A stretch of 64,000 nucleotides of DNA. Origin: Flagellatimonas centrodinii (GTDB taxonomy: Bacteria > Pseudomonadota > Gammaproteobacteria > Nevskiales > Nevskiaceae). The notes below the pieces were generated by a model that did no database searches, was not told the DNA's origin, and saw only the letters and a program-made list of their open reading frames with translations. Shown piece by piece: positions 30,821-40,468 of this stretch. Position 1 is the first letter of the stretch; the number at the start of each line of letters is the position of its first letter. The DNA lies in NCBI RefSeq assembly GCF_016918765.2, contig NZ_CP092104.1, positions 3,398,335 to 3,462,334 of the forward strand, read 5' to 3'. The translations under genes and the position numbers were made by a program.

Positions 30821-31864
30821 ATGATACCGAAACCACTCAAGGCCCGGCAGATCCCCGATTGGCAACGGGCCCTGCAGGACAGCTTCACGCGTCCCCAGGA
30901 CCTGCTCGATCACCTCGGGCTGAACGGCCGGGTGCCACTGCCGCCGGCGCGGATCCCCCCGCCGTTCCCGCTACGGGTGCCCCGGGCCTTTGTCGGGCGC
31001 ATGCGTCCCGGCGACCCGAATGACCCGCTGTTTCTGCAGGTCTGGCCGCGCGCCGCCGAAGCCACGGTGGTGCCGGGCTTCGAGCGCGATGCGGTCGGCG
31101 ACCTCGCACGCCTTCATGGTGAGGGCCTGATCCACAAGTACCAGGGTCGGGCGTTGGTCATCGCCACCGGCGCCTGTGCGGTGCACTGCCGCTACTGCTT
31201 CCGTCAGCACTTCCCCTACGGCGAGCAACGCGCTGCGCGCGACAGCTGGCGCACCCTGCTCGACCGAATTGCCGCAGACACCAGCCTGGAAGAGATCATC
31301 CTCTCCGGTGGCGACCCGCTGTCGCTGGCCGACGACAAGCTGGCGGCACTGGTGGCCGGACTCGAGGCCATTCCCCATGTACGACGCCTGCGTCTGCACA
31401 CCCGTCAGCCGGTGGTCCTGCCGGAGCGAGTCGACGCCGCCCTGCTGGGCTGGCTGACCGCCACCCGCCTGCAAACGGTGGTGGTGCTGCACATCAACCA
31501 TCCGCAGGAAATCGACGAGGCGCTACGGTCCGCCATCGGCCGGCTCCGCGAAACCGGCGCCACTCTGCTGAACCAGTCGGTATTGCTGCGCGGGGTCAAC
31601 GACCATTCGGCGGTGCTGCGCGACCTTTCGGAAGCGCTGTTCGCCTGCGGCGTGCTGCCGTACTATCTTCACCTCCTTGACCGCGTGGCTGGCGCCGCGC
31701 ATTTCGAAGTGCCCGAAGACGAGGCCCTGAGATTGATGCAACAGCTCAGCGCCAGCCTGCCGGGCTATCTGGTTCCCCGTCTGGCCCGCGAAGAGGCGGG
31801 CCAGCCTGCCAAGACGACCCTTGCATGGATGCCCACCCCGCCATCGATTCCCTCCTCCCCATGA
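30821..31864 (+). CDS. epmB: EF-P beta-lysylation protein EpmB (lysine 2,3-aminomutase)
   Basis: About 347 residues. A radical SAM enzyme with the cluster motif [13 protein letters not shown], the SAM/PLP region [18 protein letters not shown], and [15 protein letters not shown]. It converts S-lysine to (R)-beta-lysine for EpmA. The ATG at 30821 aligns with the usual N-terminus; an in-frame ATG at 30779 is possible but adds a Gly/Ala-rich stretch. Like EpmB proteins it lacks the long C-terminal extension of catabolic aminomutases. Its stop overlaps the next gene (ATGA). Confidence 0.95.
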   Translation: MIPKPLKARQIPDWQRALQDSFTRPQDLLDHLGLNGRVPLPPARIPPPFPLRVPRAFVGRMRPGDPNDPLFLQVWPRAAEATVVPGFERDAVGDLARLHGEGLIHKYQGRALVIATGACAVHCRYCFRQHFPYGEQRAARDSWRTLLDRIAADTSLEEIILSGGDPLSLADDKLAALVAGLEAIPHVRRLRLHTRQPVVLPERVDAALLGWLTATRLQTVVVLHINHPQEIDEALRSAIGRLRETGATLLNQSVLLRGVNDHSAVLRDLSEALFACGVLPYYLHLLDRVAGAAHFEVPEDEALRLMQQLSASLPGYLVPRLAREEAGQPAKTTLAWMPTPPSIPSSP

Positions 31865-33924
31865 ACCTCGGCAACGGCGCAGTCATTCTGGTGATGGCAG
31901 AGGCGGAAAACACCGCCCGCCGGATCGAGAGCTATCTGCGCAACAGCGGACATCCGGTGCGCGTCGCCTGGATCCCCGACCTCGAGGACCTCGAAGACAG
32001 CCTGCGCCGGAGCGCGCCCAACCTGCTGCTGGTGGAACAGGCCTTGATCAAGTCCGAGTTCGCCAGCGTGGCCAAGTTGGGCCAACGTTGGGCGCCGGAC
32101 CTGCCAATCCTGCTGCTGGCCGAGCAGATCAGCCTGGAAATGACCGCAGCCGCCATCGCGCTCGGTGCCCAGGACGTCGTATGTGCCAGCGATGACGACC
32201 TGATGCTGCGGCACCTGCAACTGCTGTGCATGCGCGAATTCACCCACCATCATCACCTGCATGAACTCCGGCAGCTGCGCCGGCGCATGCAGAGCTTCGA
32301 GGTGCGCCACCAGCAACTGCTGGCCGACACCCAGGACGCCATCGTCCACCTGCACGACGGCATCATCACCCACTGCAACCCGGCCTTTGCCGAGAAACTG
32401 GGGCTGGATGACGCTTCGTCGTTGCTGGGCCAGACGCTGATGGACCTGGTAGTGCCCGAGCATCAATCCCGGGTCAAGGCGCACTTCAAGCGGCTCAACA
32501 AGCATCGGGGTGCGCTCGATGACGATGACCGGCATCTCGACTGCCAGCTGCGGCGCAGCGACGACCAGCCGGGGCCGGAGGTACACGCCGAACTCGATGA
32601 AAGCGAGGAAGACGGCGAGCCGATCATCACCCTGATGATCCGCGCCACGGTGGCGCCGGTCGTCGACGAACCGACGGCCCCGGCCGACGTGTTCCGCAGC
32701 CTCCGGGAACGACTGGCCGCACCGCGGACCAAGGACAGGCCGCTGGCGATTCTGGCGATCATGGTCGATGACTTCCGCGGCATGGAGTCACGTCTGGGGC
32801 ATCTTGATGCCGGCGAAGCCGCCGACCGGGTCCACGACTGGCTGACCGAGAGCGCGATGACCAGTGCCGACCGACTGTTCCGCACCGGGGTCCACGAATG
32901 GGTGGCGCTGACCAGCCGCAACGACACCCGCGACATCGTCCGCCACGCCGAAGACATCGCCGAACGGGTGCAACGCCAGGTGTTCACCACCAGCGGCCAT
33001 GAAGCCCACCTCAGCCTGACCGTCGCCGGTTACCCGCTGGCGGTCAGCGAATCGGCCACCGCGGCGATGGGCCGGATTGTCGACGAGGCGCGGGAGCGCT
33101 CGGCCAAGGGCGGCCGCCAGGCGGTGGTGCTGGGCCCGACGGCGCTGGCCTCCCGGCAGGTACAGGCGATCCGCGAGCAGGCCGAAACCGTGCGCGCTGC
33201 ACTCGCCGACAACCGCATGAAACTGGCCTACCAGTCGATCGCCAGCCTCGAGGGCGATGCCCGCCAGCACTTCGACGTGCTGCTTCGCATGATCACCCCG
33301 GAAGGCGAGGAACAACATGCCTCTGCCTTCATCGGTGCGGCACAGCAGTTCGGCCTGATGGCCGCCATTGACCGCTGGGTCATCGAGCGCGCCCTGCACA
33401 TGCAGAGCAAGCGCAAGGGCGCCGACGTCCACTCCAGCCTGTTCGTGAAAATTTCCGAGCAGTCGGTGAAGGAAGCGGACAGCTTCATTACCTGGTTCAC
33501 CGCGCTGGTGGCGCAACGCCCGTTGCAGCCGCACGAACTGATCTTCGAGTTCCAGGAAGTGAACGTGCAGAGCCACATCCGCAAGGCCCGCCAGCTGGCC
33601 GAGGCGGTGCTACCGCTGGGAGTGGAGGTGGCCATCGAGCATTTCGGCATCGGCGCCCACTCCGCACAGCTGGTCGAACATCTGCCGGTGCGCTACCTCA
33701 AGTTCCACCCGGTCTTCACCCAGGAATTCGACAACCGCGACCGGCTGTCGCGCATGAGTGAACTGATGGATGTCGCCAAGAAGAACAAGATCAAGACCAT
33801 CGTCAGCCATGTCGAGAACGCCCAGGCCATGGCCAAGCTCTGGCAGCTCGGGGTGAACTTCATCCAGGGCTATTCCGTGCAGGAACCGGAAGTGGTCCTG
33901 CTGGCCGCCGATCTCCGGCCCTGA
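31861..33924 (+). CDS. fimX: FimX-like c-di-GMP effector (REC-PAS-degenerate GGDEF-EAL)
   Basis: About 687 residues. Receiver-like domain at the N-terminus (VILVMAEAENTARRIESYLRNSGHPV...), a PAS domain (DTQDAIVHLHDGIITHCNPAFAEKLG), a GGDEF-type domain whose signature is TGVHEW, and an EAL-type domain whose signature is DVLLRM. Other EAL metal sites are also altered (IEHFGIGAHS; LKFHPVF). Loss of both catalytic motifs with the ENAQAMAKLWQLGVNFIQGYSVQEPE end fits FimX, which binds c-di-GMP and controls type IV pili. ATG at 31861 overlaps the epmB stop; an ATG at 31825 is in frame. Confidence 0.8.
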   Translation: MNLGNGAVILVMAEAENTARRIESYLRNSGHPVRVAWIPDLEDLEDSLRRSAPNLLLVEQALIKSEFASVAKLGQRWAPDLPILLLAEQISLEMTAAAIALGAQDVVCASDDDLMLRHLQLLCMREFTHHHHLHELRQLRRRMQSFEVRHQQLLADTQDAIVHLHDGIITHCNPAFAEKLGLDDASSLLGQTLMDLVVPEHQSRVKAHFKRLNKHRGALDDDDRHLDCQLRRSDDQPGPEVHAELDESEEDGEPIITLMIRATVAPVVDEPTAPADVFRSLRERLAAPRTKDRPLAILAIMVDDFRGMESRLGHLDAGEAADRVHDWLTESAMTSADRLFRTGVHEWVALTSRNDTRDIVRHAEDIAERVQRQVFTTSGHEAHLSLTVAGYPLAVSESATAAMGRIVDEARERSAKGGRQAVVLGPTALASRQVQAIREQAETVRAALADNRMKLAYQSIASLEGDARQHFDVLLRMITPEGEEQHASAFIGAAQQFGLMAAIDRWVIERALHMQSKRKGADVHSSLFVKISEQSVKEADSFITWFTALVAQRPLQPHELIFEFQEVNVQSHIRKARQLAEAVLPLGVEVAIEHFGIGAHSAQLVEHLPVRYLKFHPVFTQEFDNRDRLSRMSELMDVAKKNKIKTIVSHVENAQAMAKLWQLGVNFIQGYSVQEPEVVLLAADLRP

Positions 33925-33938
33925 AGCGACCGCACCGC

Positions 33939-36092
33939 ATGCCGAACCTGCGCAACGTGCTGCTGCCGCAGCGAGTCCTGGCCGCCGCGCTGGCGCTCGC
34001 GGCCCTGGTGGTGGCCACCGCCATCACCCTCGCCACCGGCCAACCCGCGGTGGGCATTGGCCTGGCGATTGACGGCGAACAGGTGGTCATCGCCACGGCT
34101 CCCGATGAGATGGACCTGCCCCCCGGCACCCCGGTCGTCGCCCTCCAGGGCCATGGTCGGCGCCTGCCGCTGGCACCGGTGGACCTGACGCCGGAACCGG
34201 ACATGGCCTTCACCCGCTATTCCGACATGGACGTCTTCTTCGACCGCCAGCGCGGCCACGCCGCCCTGCAGCAGGCCGCCGATGCCGCCCTGGTGCTCGC
34301 CGACGGCCGCGAGGTGCCGCTGTCAGGCGAGGGGCGTCGCCCACTCGGTGATCTGCCCTTCGTGTTCTGGTTCCAGATCCTCTGCGCCGTGGGCGGCCTG
34401 CTGGCCGGAGCCAGCGTATTGGCTTTTCGCTGGCAGGACCCCACCACCCGCTACTACGCACTGACCGGCGTCGGCATGCTGATGTTTGCCAGCAGTGCCG
34501 CCATCTACAGCACCCGTGAGTTGGCCATCGACGGCACCCTGTTCATGGCGCTGTCATCGATCAACGAATTCGGTGCACTGCTGTTCTGCGGTGGTCTGAT
34601 CGCGGTGCTCTGGTACTACCCGACCCGGCTGGCGGCCTTCAATGCCGGCCCCTGGATCATCGCGGCCTATGTCGGCTTCGGGCTGTCGATTCCGCTGCGG
34701 CTCCACGACTCGGTGGAAGCGCTGGCGCATCTGCCGATCAGCCTCGGCTACCTGTCGACCTACGGCCTGGCCGCCGTGCAATGGTGGCGCACCCGCGGCG
34801 ATCCGTTCCAGCGAGCCGCGTTGCGCGCCTTCCTGCTGGCCTGGCTGTTCGGTAGCGGCGCCTTTGTTGCGGTCATGGTGCTGCCGGCGATGGCAGGGAT
34901 CGACAACGGCGCCATCCAGGGCTACGCCTTCGGCTTCTTCCTGCTGATCTACGCCGGCATCGCGGTCGGGGTGCTGCGCTACCAACTGTTCCGACTTGAT
35001 CGCTGGTGGTTCGCCGCCTGGGGCCTGTTCTTCGGCGGCCTCGGCGTCATCGCACTTGACCTGCTGTTCGTCTACCTGCTGCGCATCGACGGCCGAACCT
35101 CGCTACTGGTATCGCTGGCGATTGCCGGCTGGCTCTACTTTCCGCTGCGGCAATGGCTGTGGGGGCTGTTCAACCGTCGTCGCGTTCGTGCCCACGCGCC
35201 GGCCCTGGTGGGTCTGGTTACCGATGCCCTGTCCGACCGCGACCAACCGGCAGCCGATGCCTGGAAAGCGCTGCTGGGCGCCGTGTTTTCCCCCCTGTCG
35301 ACCAGCACCGCCACGGTTGAGACCGACGCCATCATCGACAGCGGCCTGTCGCTGGAGGTGGCGCCGGCCAGCACCACCCTGCCCGGCATGCGCCTGCAGT
35401 ACGCCGAGCGCGGGCAGCGCCTGTTTCAGTCGGAAGACCTGCGCCTGCTGGCGGAACTGCGCCGCCTGTTCGACCAGATTCGCCGTTACCGTGGTCTGCT
35501 GGAGGAGGGCGTGCAACGCGAACGGGACCGGGTGGCGCGCGACCTGCATGACGACGTCGGCGCCCGCCTGCTCACGCTCAGCCACCAATTGCCCGGGGAG
35601 CATGCCGAGCAGGCCCGGCGGGCACTGGAGGAATTGCGGGCGGTGGTCTACAGCATGCAGACGCCGTCAACCCCCTTTGATGCCCTGCTCGGCCAGTGGC
35701 GTGCCGAGGTGGCCGAGCGCTGTGAGGCAGCCGAGGTCGCCCTGACATGGACGGTTTCGGGCCCTGTGCCCGACCACGTTCTCGGCGGCGGCGCGGTGTT
35801 GGCGCTGTCGCGGGTGCTGCGCGAATGTGTCAGCAATGCGCTGCGACATTGTCCACAGGCACCGGAACTGACGGTCGATCTGAGCTGCAGCGAGACCCGG
35901 CTGACGGTGGTCGTGACCCATGCCTACGAAGGCCCGGCCACGACGACCTGGCAGCCCTCGGTCGGACTCAACAACCTGCATGAACGTCTGCGCCAGATGT
36001 CAGGACACATCGAATGGCTGGCCGATGACGGTCGCGGCCGACTGAGCGCTCGTTGGCAGGTGCCCTGGGGACAGCTACTCGCCCTGGACTGA
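33939..36092 (+). CDS. Membrane sensor histidine kinase, HisKA_3/NarL type
   Basis: 717 residues. A short N-terminal helix and periplasmic segment (to about residue 140) precede seven or more membrane helices (from WFQILCAVGGLLAGAS to ALDLLFVYLL). Then comes a cytoplasmic linker, the dimerisation/phosphoacceptor helix ERDRVARDLHDDVGARLLTLSHQ with its His, and an ATPase domain with LRECVSNALRH (N box) and GLNNLHERLRQMSGHIEW (G box). Such kinases normally pair with a NarL-type regulator, but none is adjacent, so it is an orphan here. It starts 14 bp after the fimX-like gene, hinting at a shared role in pilus or surface signalling. Confidence 0.88.
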   Translation: MPNLRNVLLPQRVLAAALALAALVVATAITLATGQPAVGIGLAIDGEQVVIATAPDEMDLPPGTPVVALQGHGRRLPLAPVDLTPEPDMAFTRYSDMDVFFDRQRGHAALQQAADAALVLADGREVPLSGEGRRPLGDLPFVFWFQILCAVGGLLAGASVLAFRWQDPTTRYYALTGVGMLMFASSAAIYSTRELAIDGTLFMALSSINEFGALLFCGGLIAVLWYYPTRLAAFNAGPWIIAAYVGFGLSIPLRLHDSVEALAHLPISLGYLSTYGLAAVQWWRTRGDPFQRAALRAFLLAWLFGSGAFVAVMVLPAMAGIDNGAIQGYAFGFFLLIYAGIAVGVLRYQLFRLDRWWFAAWGLFFGGLGVIALDLLFVYLLRIDGRTSLLVSLAIAGWLYFPLRQWLWGLFNRRRVRAHAPALVGLVTDALSDRDQPAADAWKALLGAVFSPLSTSTATVETDAIIDSGLSLEVAPASTTLPGMRLQYAERGQRLFQSEDLRLLAELRRLFDQIRRYRGLLEEGVQRERDRVARDLHDDVGARLLTLSHQLPGEHAEQARRALEELRAVVYSMQTPSTPFDALLGQWRAEVAERCEAAEVALTWTVSGPVPDHVLGGGAVLALSRVLRECVSNALRHCPQAPELTVDLSCSETRLTVVVTHAYEGPATTTWQPSVGLNNLHERLRQMSGHIEWLADDGRGRLSARWQVPWGQLLALD

Positions 36093-36143
36093 TGAGCGCC
36101 TCTGAGGCTGCGCCCGGACCCCGCAAGCACATACCCGCGCCGC

Positions 36144-36620
36144 TCAGTAGCAATGCAGCGCTGAATCGGCCCCCACCGAGATCTGCACGCAACGCAACGT
36201 GATCGCCTGTCCGCCCTGCAGGAATTGCTCGACCGCCACCGCTAACGCCGCGTCCTGATCGTCTTCCGGCAACGGGTCGGTGGGCGGCGAAGGTTGAACC
36301 AGCAGCAGCTCTGCCGGCTGGTTGCCGGGGCGGCAGAGGTCGATCAGCGGCGGCGTGCGGGCCGCCTCCCCTTGCGGCCAGACGGCAGCGAACCCGGCCA
36401 CCCGGAAACAGGCGCGCTCGGCATAACTCTGGGGCAAGCGATCAGCACCGTAGTAAATGGCAGCGGGCGCCGCATGTAGGGCCCGATCGGTCCCGAGTTC
36501 GACAATCATCGCGCCCGGCGGCTGGGTGCGCACGATGGCCCCCACCGGCCGACCCGGCAGCACCGCGCAGCCAGCCAGCAGCAACGAAATTCCGCCCCAC
36601 ATCCCCAGATGCCGTGCCAT
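36144..36620 (-). CDS. Lipoprotein of unknown function
   Basis: A 158-residue lipoprotein with signal MWGGISLLLAGC|AVLPG. The segment VGAIVRTQPPGAMIVEL resembles a PEGA-type beta motif found in surface proteins. Four further Cys are present (ERACFRV, IDLCRPG, LRCVQIS, ALHCY), probably forming disulfides. GGGGGG upstream of the ATG at 36620 supports that start over an upstream one. Convergent with the histidine kinase. I do not recognise the family. Confidence 0.65.
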   Translation of the reverse strand: MARHLGMWGGISLLLAGCAVLPGRPVGAIVRTQPPGAMIVELGTDRALHAAPAAIYYGADRLPQSYAERACFRVAGFAAVWPQGEAARTPPLIDLCRPGNQPAELLLVQPSPPTDPLPEDDQDAALAVAVEQFLQGGQAITLRCVQISVGADSALHCY

Positions 36621-36731
36621 ACCGCCCCCCTGATTGCCGACGTCCCCGTGACCCAGCATGGCACGGCTGGATGACAGGCAAGCAATCTGCAGGCCAGCAG
36701 CCGGGTCGCAGAGTCAGAGGGACGGAACCCT

Positions 36732-37058
36732 TGTCATTGCGAACCCGCAATGCGGGTGTGGCAATTTCGTCACGATGGCAGCGCCGGCCGGACGAGATCG
36801 CCGCGGGGCTGCGCCCCTCGCGATGACAGAAAGTTTGGCTGCGCCCCTCGCGATGACAGGAAGGTTGGATGCGCCCCTCGCGATGACAGGAAGTTAGGTT
36901 GCGCCCCTCCGATGACAGGAAGTTAGGCGGCGCCCTCCGCGATGACGGTTCCTTTCCCTGTCATTGCGAGCCCGCGTAGCGGGCGTGGCAATCTCGGCCG
37001 GCGTGCACTGCCTTGAATAGGCGTTGGGCCCCGTTCCCCCACCCGCGAACAGAGCTCG
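36732..37058. repeat. Family A element, 30-bp tandem array, and family B fragment
   Basis: 36732-36827 is a full family A element. Its right end (GCGCCCCTCGCGATGACAG...) is then repeated with a 30-bp period at 36811, 36841, 36871, 36901 (29 bp) and 36930. A half element follows (36958-37000). 37012-37061 is a degenerate family B start, read on the minus strand, that runs into the htpX stop codon. The bases 36621-36731 show no feature. No gene is supported. Confidence 0.8.
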
Positions 37059-37937
37059 CTACACGGCGGTGTTCGCGCGCTGCAGAGCCGCGATGCGGAC
37101 ATCCAGCGGCGGGTGGGTGGCGAACCACTTGCGGGCACCGCTGGAGATGCCGAAGGCGGACATCTGCTCGGGCAGCGTCGACGCACCGTGAGCGCTCTTC
37201 AGCTTCTCCAGTGCTGCAATCATCTTGCGCCGACCGGCCAGGTGGGCACCGCCGGCATCGGCGCGAAACTCCCGCTGCCGCGAGAACCAGGCAACGATGG
37301 TCGAGGCAAGAATGCCGAACACCACCTGCAGCACCAGCACCGAGATGAAGTAGCCGGGGCCATAGCCGCGCTCGGTCTTGAACACGGCACGGTCGAGCAC
37401 GTGGCCGATCACCCGCGACAGGAACATCACGAAGGTGTTCACCACGCCCTGGATCAAGGTGAGGGTAATCATGTCGCCATTGGCGACGTGTGAGACTTCA
37501 TGCGCCAGCACGGCTTCAACTTCGTCCTGATTCATGTGCCGCATCAGGCCGGTAGAGACGGCGACCAGCGCCTTGTTCTTGTTGGCACCGGTGGCGAAGG
37601 CGTTGGGCTCCGGGGCGTCATACACGGCGACGTCCGGCATGCCGATGCCGGCTGCCTGCGCCTGCCGCCGCACGGTATTGAGCAGCCACATCTCCATGCT
37701 GTTGCGCGGCTCCTTGATGACCTGGGCACCGGTGCTGCGCAGCGCGATCCATTTCGACATCAGCAGCGAGATGAAGGAGCCCCCCATACCGAAGATGGCG
37801 CAGAACACCAGCAACTGGTTGAGGTTGAGCGAGCCGTCGGCTTCGAGGAAGCGGTCAACGCCGAGCAGGCGGGCCACCACCGACAACACCAGAATGACCG
37901 CGATGTTGGTGGCGAGGAACAGGGCAATACGTTTCAT
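37059..37937 (-). CDS. htpX: Inner-membrane zinc metalloprotease HtpX
   Basis: A 292-residue M48 protease for quality control of membrane proteins. Two N-terminal helices ([42 protein letters not shown]), the zinc motif HEVSH at residues 146-150, a hydrophobic pair of helices after it, and the third ligand Glu in [14 protein letters not shown]. Usual length. The last codons (NTAV, then TAG) fall in a family B repeat start, in the same register as seen for cysG. A sigma-32-like promoter lies just upstream. Confidence 0.95.
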   Translation of the reverse strand: MKRIALFLATNIAVILVLSVVARLLGVDRFLEADGSLNLNQLLVFCAIFGMGGSFISLLMSKWIALRSTGAQVIKEPRNSMEMWLLNTVRRQAQAAGIGMPDVAVYDAPEPNAFATGANKNKALVAVSTGLMRHMNQDEVEAVLAHEVSHVANGDMITLTLIQGVVNTFVMFLSRVIGHVLDRAVFKTERGYGPGYFISVLVLQVVFGILASTIVAWFSRQREFRADAGGAHLAGRRKMIAALEKLKSAHGASTLPEQMSAFGISSGARKWFATHPPLDVRIAALQRANTAV

Positions 37938-37976
37938 GGGTGTCGATCAGTCAGTACGTCCGGATGGACGGAAATA

Positions 37977-38005
37977 CTATTGGGTCTGGAGGCCGGGAAC
38001 TCAAG
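37977..38005 (-). promoter_or_regulatory. Candidate sigma-32 heat-shock promoter of htpX
   Basis: On the minus strand CTTGAG (38005-38000), a 15-bp gap and CCCAATAG (37984-37977) resemble the CTTGAA / CCCCATnT consensus, about 40 bp ahead of the htpX start. htpX is a heat-shock gene in E. coli, which fits. By-eye call. Confidence 0.4.
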
Positions 38006-38024
38006 CTGCATTAACAACACTGCC

Positions 38025-38236
38025 AGCCGGACGAGATTGCCACGCCCGCGCTGCGGGCTCGCAATGACAACAATAAGGGTGTCATCGCGAGGGGCGCAGC
38101 CCCGCGGCGATCTCATTGATGTGGGCACTGCCAAAGGGTGTCATCGCGAGGGGCGCAGCCCCGCGGCGATCTCGTTGATGTGGGCACTGCCAACCGGACG
38201 CGTTTGCCGCGCCCGCATTACGGGCTCGCAATGACG
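38025..38236. repeat. Family A elements between htpX and parC
   Basis: A half element (CGAGATTGCCACGCCC...GCAATGAC, about 38030-38070) is followed by two direct copies of TGTCATCGCGAGGGGCGCAG...GGCGATCTC (from 38087 and 38140), about 53-63 bp apart, and a closing half ending GCTCGCAATGAC at about 38234. It stops 3 bp before the parC stop codon. No gene. Confidence 0.85.
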
Positions 38237-38238
38237 CC

Positions 38239-40464
38239 TCACGCGCCCTCCGGCGCCATCTGGTCCACCCGCTGGAACCCCCGCGGCAGATGCGAGCCGC
38301 GACTGGCCCGCGCGCCGGTGTATCCGGCAAGATCGGACGGTTTGAGGGTCAGCGTACGCTTGCCACAGACCAGCGCCAGCGGGGTATCCGGCGGCAGCAC
38401 GCAGCTGGCGAGGATGCGGTCCTGGCCCTTGAGGCTGATCAGCTTGTTGCCCTTGCCCTTGGCCAGTTCCGGCAGTTCGGCCACCGGGAACAGCAGCAGG
38501 CGACCTTCGGCGGTGGTCAGTGCGACCTGGGCGTCATCGCCGGTCAGTTTCGACGGTCGCAACAGGCCGGCACCCGCCCCGATGGTGACGGCGGCCTTGC
38601 CGGCGCGGTTGCGGCCCTGCAGGGCCTCCAGCCGCACCACGAAGCCGTAGCCTTCGGTGGAACCGACAACATAGCGGTCGCTGGCATCGCCCAACATCAT
38701 CGCGACGATCTTGCCGCCGTCCTGCAGGTCCAGCCGGGTGGTCACCGGCTCGCCCTGGCTGCGCGCGGACGGCAGTTCGCGCGGGTTGAGGGTGTAGGCG
38801 CGCCCGTGGTCGTCGAGCAGGATCAACAACTGGTTGGTCTTGCCGGTGCAGTGCAGGCCGTACTCGTCGCCGGCCTTGTAGGACAGGGTTTCGGGATCGA
38901 GATCATGACCCTTGCCAGCGCGGATCCAGCCGGCCTTCGACAGCACCACGGTGATCGGCTCGGCCGGCAGGATGGTTTCGGCCGACATCGCCTGTGCCGG
39001 CGGCGCGGCGTTGATCGCGCAACGGCGATCATCACCGTACTTCTCGGCATCCTCGCGAATCTCCTGACCGATCAGCTTCTTCAGTGCGGCGTCATCGCCC
39101 AGCAGCCGCTCCAGCTCGGCGCGTTCCACGGCCAGGGCATCCTGCTCGCCCTTGATCTTCATCTCTTCCAGCCGCGCCAACTGCCGCAACTTGGTGTCGA
39201 GAATGTAGTCGGCCTGGCGTTCGGACAAGGCGAAGGTGCGCATCAGCACCGCCTTCGGCTCGTCCTCCTGGCGGATGATGCGGATCACCTCATCGAGGTT
39301 GAGGAAGGCGATCAGCAGGCCTTCCAACAGGTGCAGGCGATCGTTGACCTTGGCCAACCGGTGGTTGAGCCGGCGGGTGACGGTGGCAAAGCGGTAGTCC
39401 AGCCACTCGACCAGGATTTCCCGCAGGTTCTTCACCTTGGGCCGGCCGTCGAGGCCGATCATGTTGAGGTTGACCCGATAGCTCTTCTCGAGGTCGGTGG
39501 TGGCGAACAGGTGGGTCATCAACTGCGTCGCATCGACCCGGTTGGAACGCGGGACGATGACGATGCGCACCGGACTCTCATGGTCCGACTCGTCGCGCAG
39601 ATCCTCCACCAGCGGCAGCTTCTTGGCGCGCATCTGGTCGGCGATCTGTTCCTGCACCCGCGACCCGGAAACCTGATGCGGCAGCGCGGTGATGATGATG
39701 TGGCCGGTGTCGGCCTCGCGTTCCCACACCGCCCGCGCCCGCACCTGGCCAAGGCCGGTACGGTAGAGCTTGAGCAGGTCGGCCGACTCCGAAACGATCT
39801 CGCAGCCGGTCGGGTAGTCCGGCGCCGGCACGAAGCCCATCAGGGTTTCGATCTCCGCCCCCGGGTGCTTCAGCAGATGAATGCAAGCCTTGGCCAGCTC
39901 GCGCAGGTTGTGCGGCGGGATGTCGGTGGCCATGCCGACGGCAATACCGGTGGTGCCGTTGACCAGAATGTTGGGCAGGCGCGCCGGCAACAGCTTCGGC
40001 TCGTCCATGGTGCCGTCGAAGTTGGGCACCCAGTCGGCGGTGCCGTTGCCGAGCTCGGTCAGCAGGGTGGCCGCATAGGCGGTCAGCCGCGACTCGGTGT
40101 AGCGCATCGCGGCAAAGCTCTTGGGGTCGTCCGGCGAGCCCCAGTTGCCCTGCCCGTCCACCAGCGGATAGCGGTAGGCGAAGGGCTGCGCCATGGTCAC
40201 CATCGCCTCGTAACAGGCGGAGTCACCGTGCGGGTGGAACTTGCCGAGCACGTCCCCGACGGTGCGTGCCGACTTCTTGTACTTGGCGCCGGCCGCCAAC
40301 CCCAGTTCGCTCATGGCGTAGACGATGCGCCGCTGCACCGGCTTCAGGCCATCGGCCACGTGCGGCAGGGCGCGGTCCAGCACCACGTACATGGAGTAGT
40401 CGAGGTAGGCCTTCTCGGCGAAGACGCTCAGCGGCAGGCGTTCGGTTTCGATGATGTCGGTCAT
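38239..40464 (-). CDS. parC: DNA topoisomerase IV subunit A
   Basis: 741 residues. The breakage-reunion domain starts with [40 protein letters not shown] and has [37 protein letters not shown], with the quinolone-determining Ser and Glu unaltered, and the catalytic Tyr in [11 protein letters not shown]-terminal beta-pinwheel region follows (for example [24 protein letters not shown]). With ParE it decatenates daughter chromosomes. It starts 4 bp after the parE stop. Confidence 0.97.
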   Translation of the reverse strand: MTDIIETERLPLSVFAEKAYLDYSMYVVLDRALPHVADGLKPVQRRIVYAMSELGLAAGAKYKKSARTVGDVLGKFHPHGDSACYEAMVTMAQPFAYRYPLVDGQGNWGSPDDPKSFAAMRYTESRLTAYAATLLTELGNGTADWVPNFDGTMDEPKLLPARLPNILVNGTTGIAVGMATDIPPHNLRELAKACIHLLKHPGAEIETLMGFVPAPDYPTGCEIVSESADLLKLYRTGLGQVRARAVWEREADTGHIIITALPHQVSGSRVQEQIADQMRAKKLPLVEDLRDESDHESPVRIVIVPRSNRVDATQLMTHLFATTDLEKSYRVNLNMIGLDGRPKVKNLREILVEWLDYRFATVTRRLNHRLAKVNDRLHLLEGLLIAFLNLDEVIRIIRQEDEPKAVLMRTFALSERQADYILDTKLRQLARLEEMKIKGEQDALAVERAELERLLGDDAALKKLIGQEIREDAEKYGDDRRCAINAAPPAQAMSAETILPAEPITVVLSKAGWIRAGKGHDLDPETLSYKAGDEYGLHCTGKTNQLLILLDDHGRAYTLNPRELPSARSQGEPVTTRLDLQDGGKIVAMMLGDASDRYVVGSTEGYGFVVRLEALQGRNRAGKAAVTIGAGAGLLRPSKLTGDDAQVALTTAEGRLLLFPVAELPELAKGKGNKLISLKGQDRILASCVLPPDTPLALVCGKRTLTLKPSDLAGYTGARASRGSHLPRGFQRVDQMAPEGA

Positions 40465-40468
40465 GGGT

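Noticed and set aside
36811..36958. CRISPR or iteron array from 30-bp periodicity
   Set aside because: Whole 30-bp units repeat without spacers, there is no replication gene, and the unit is the end of family A.
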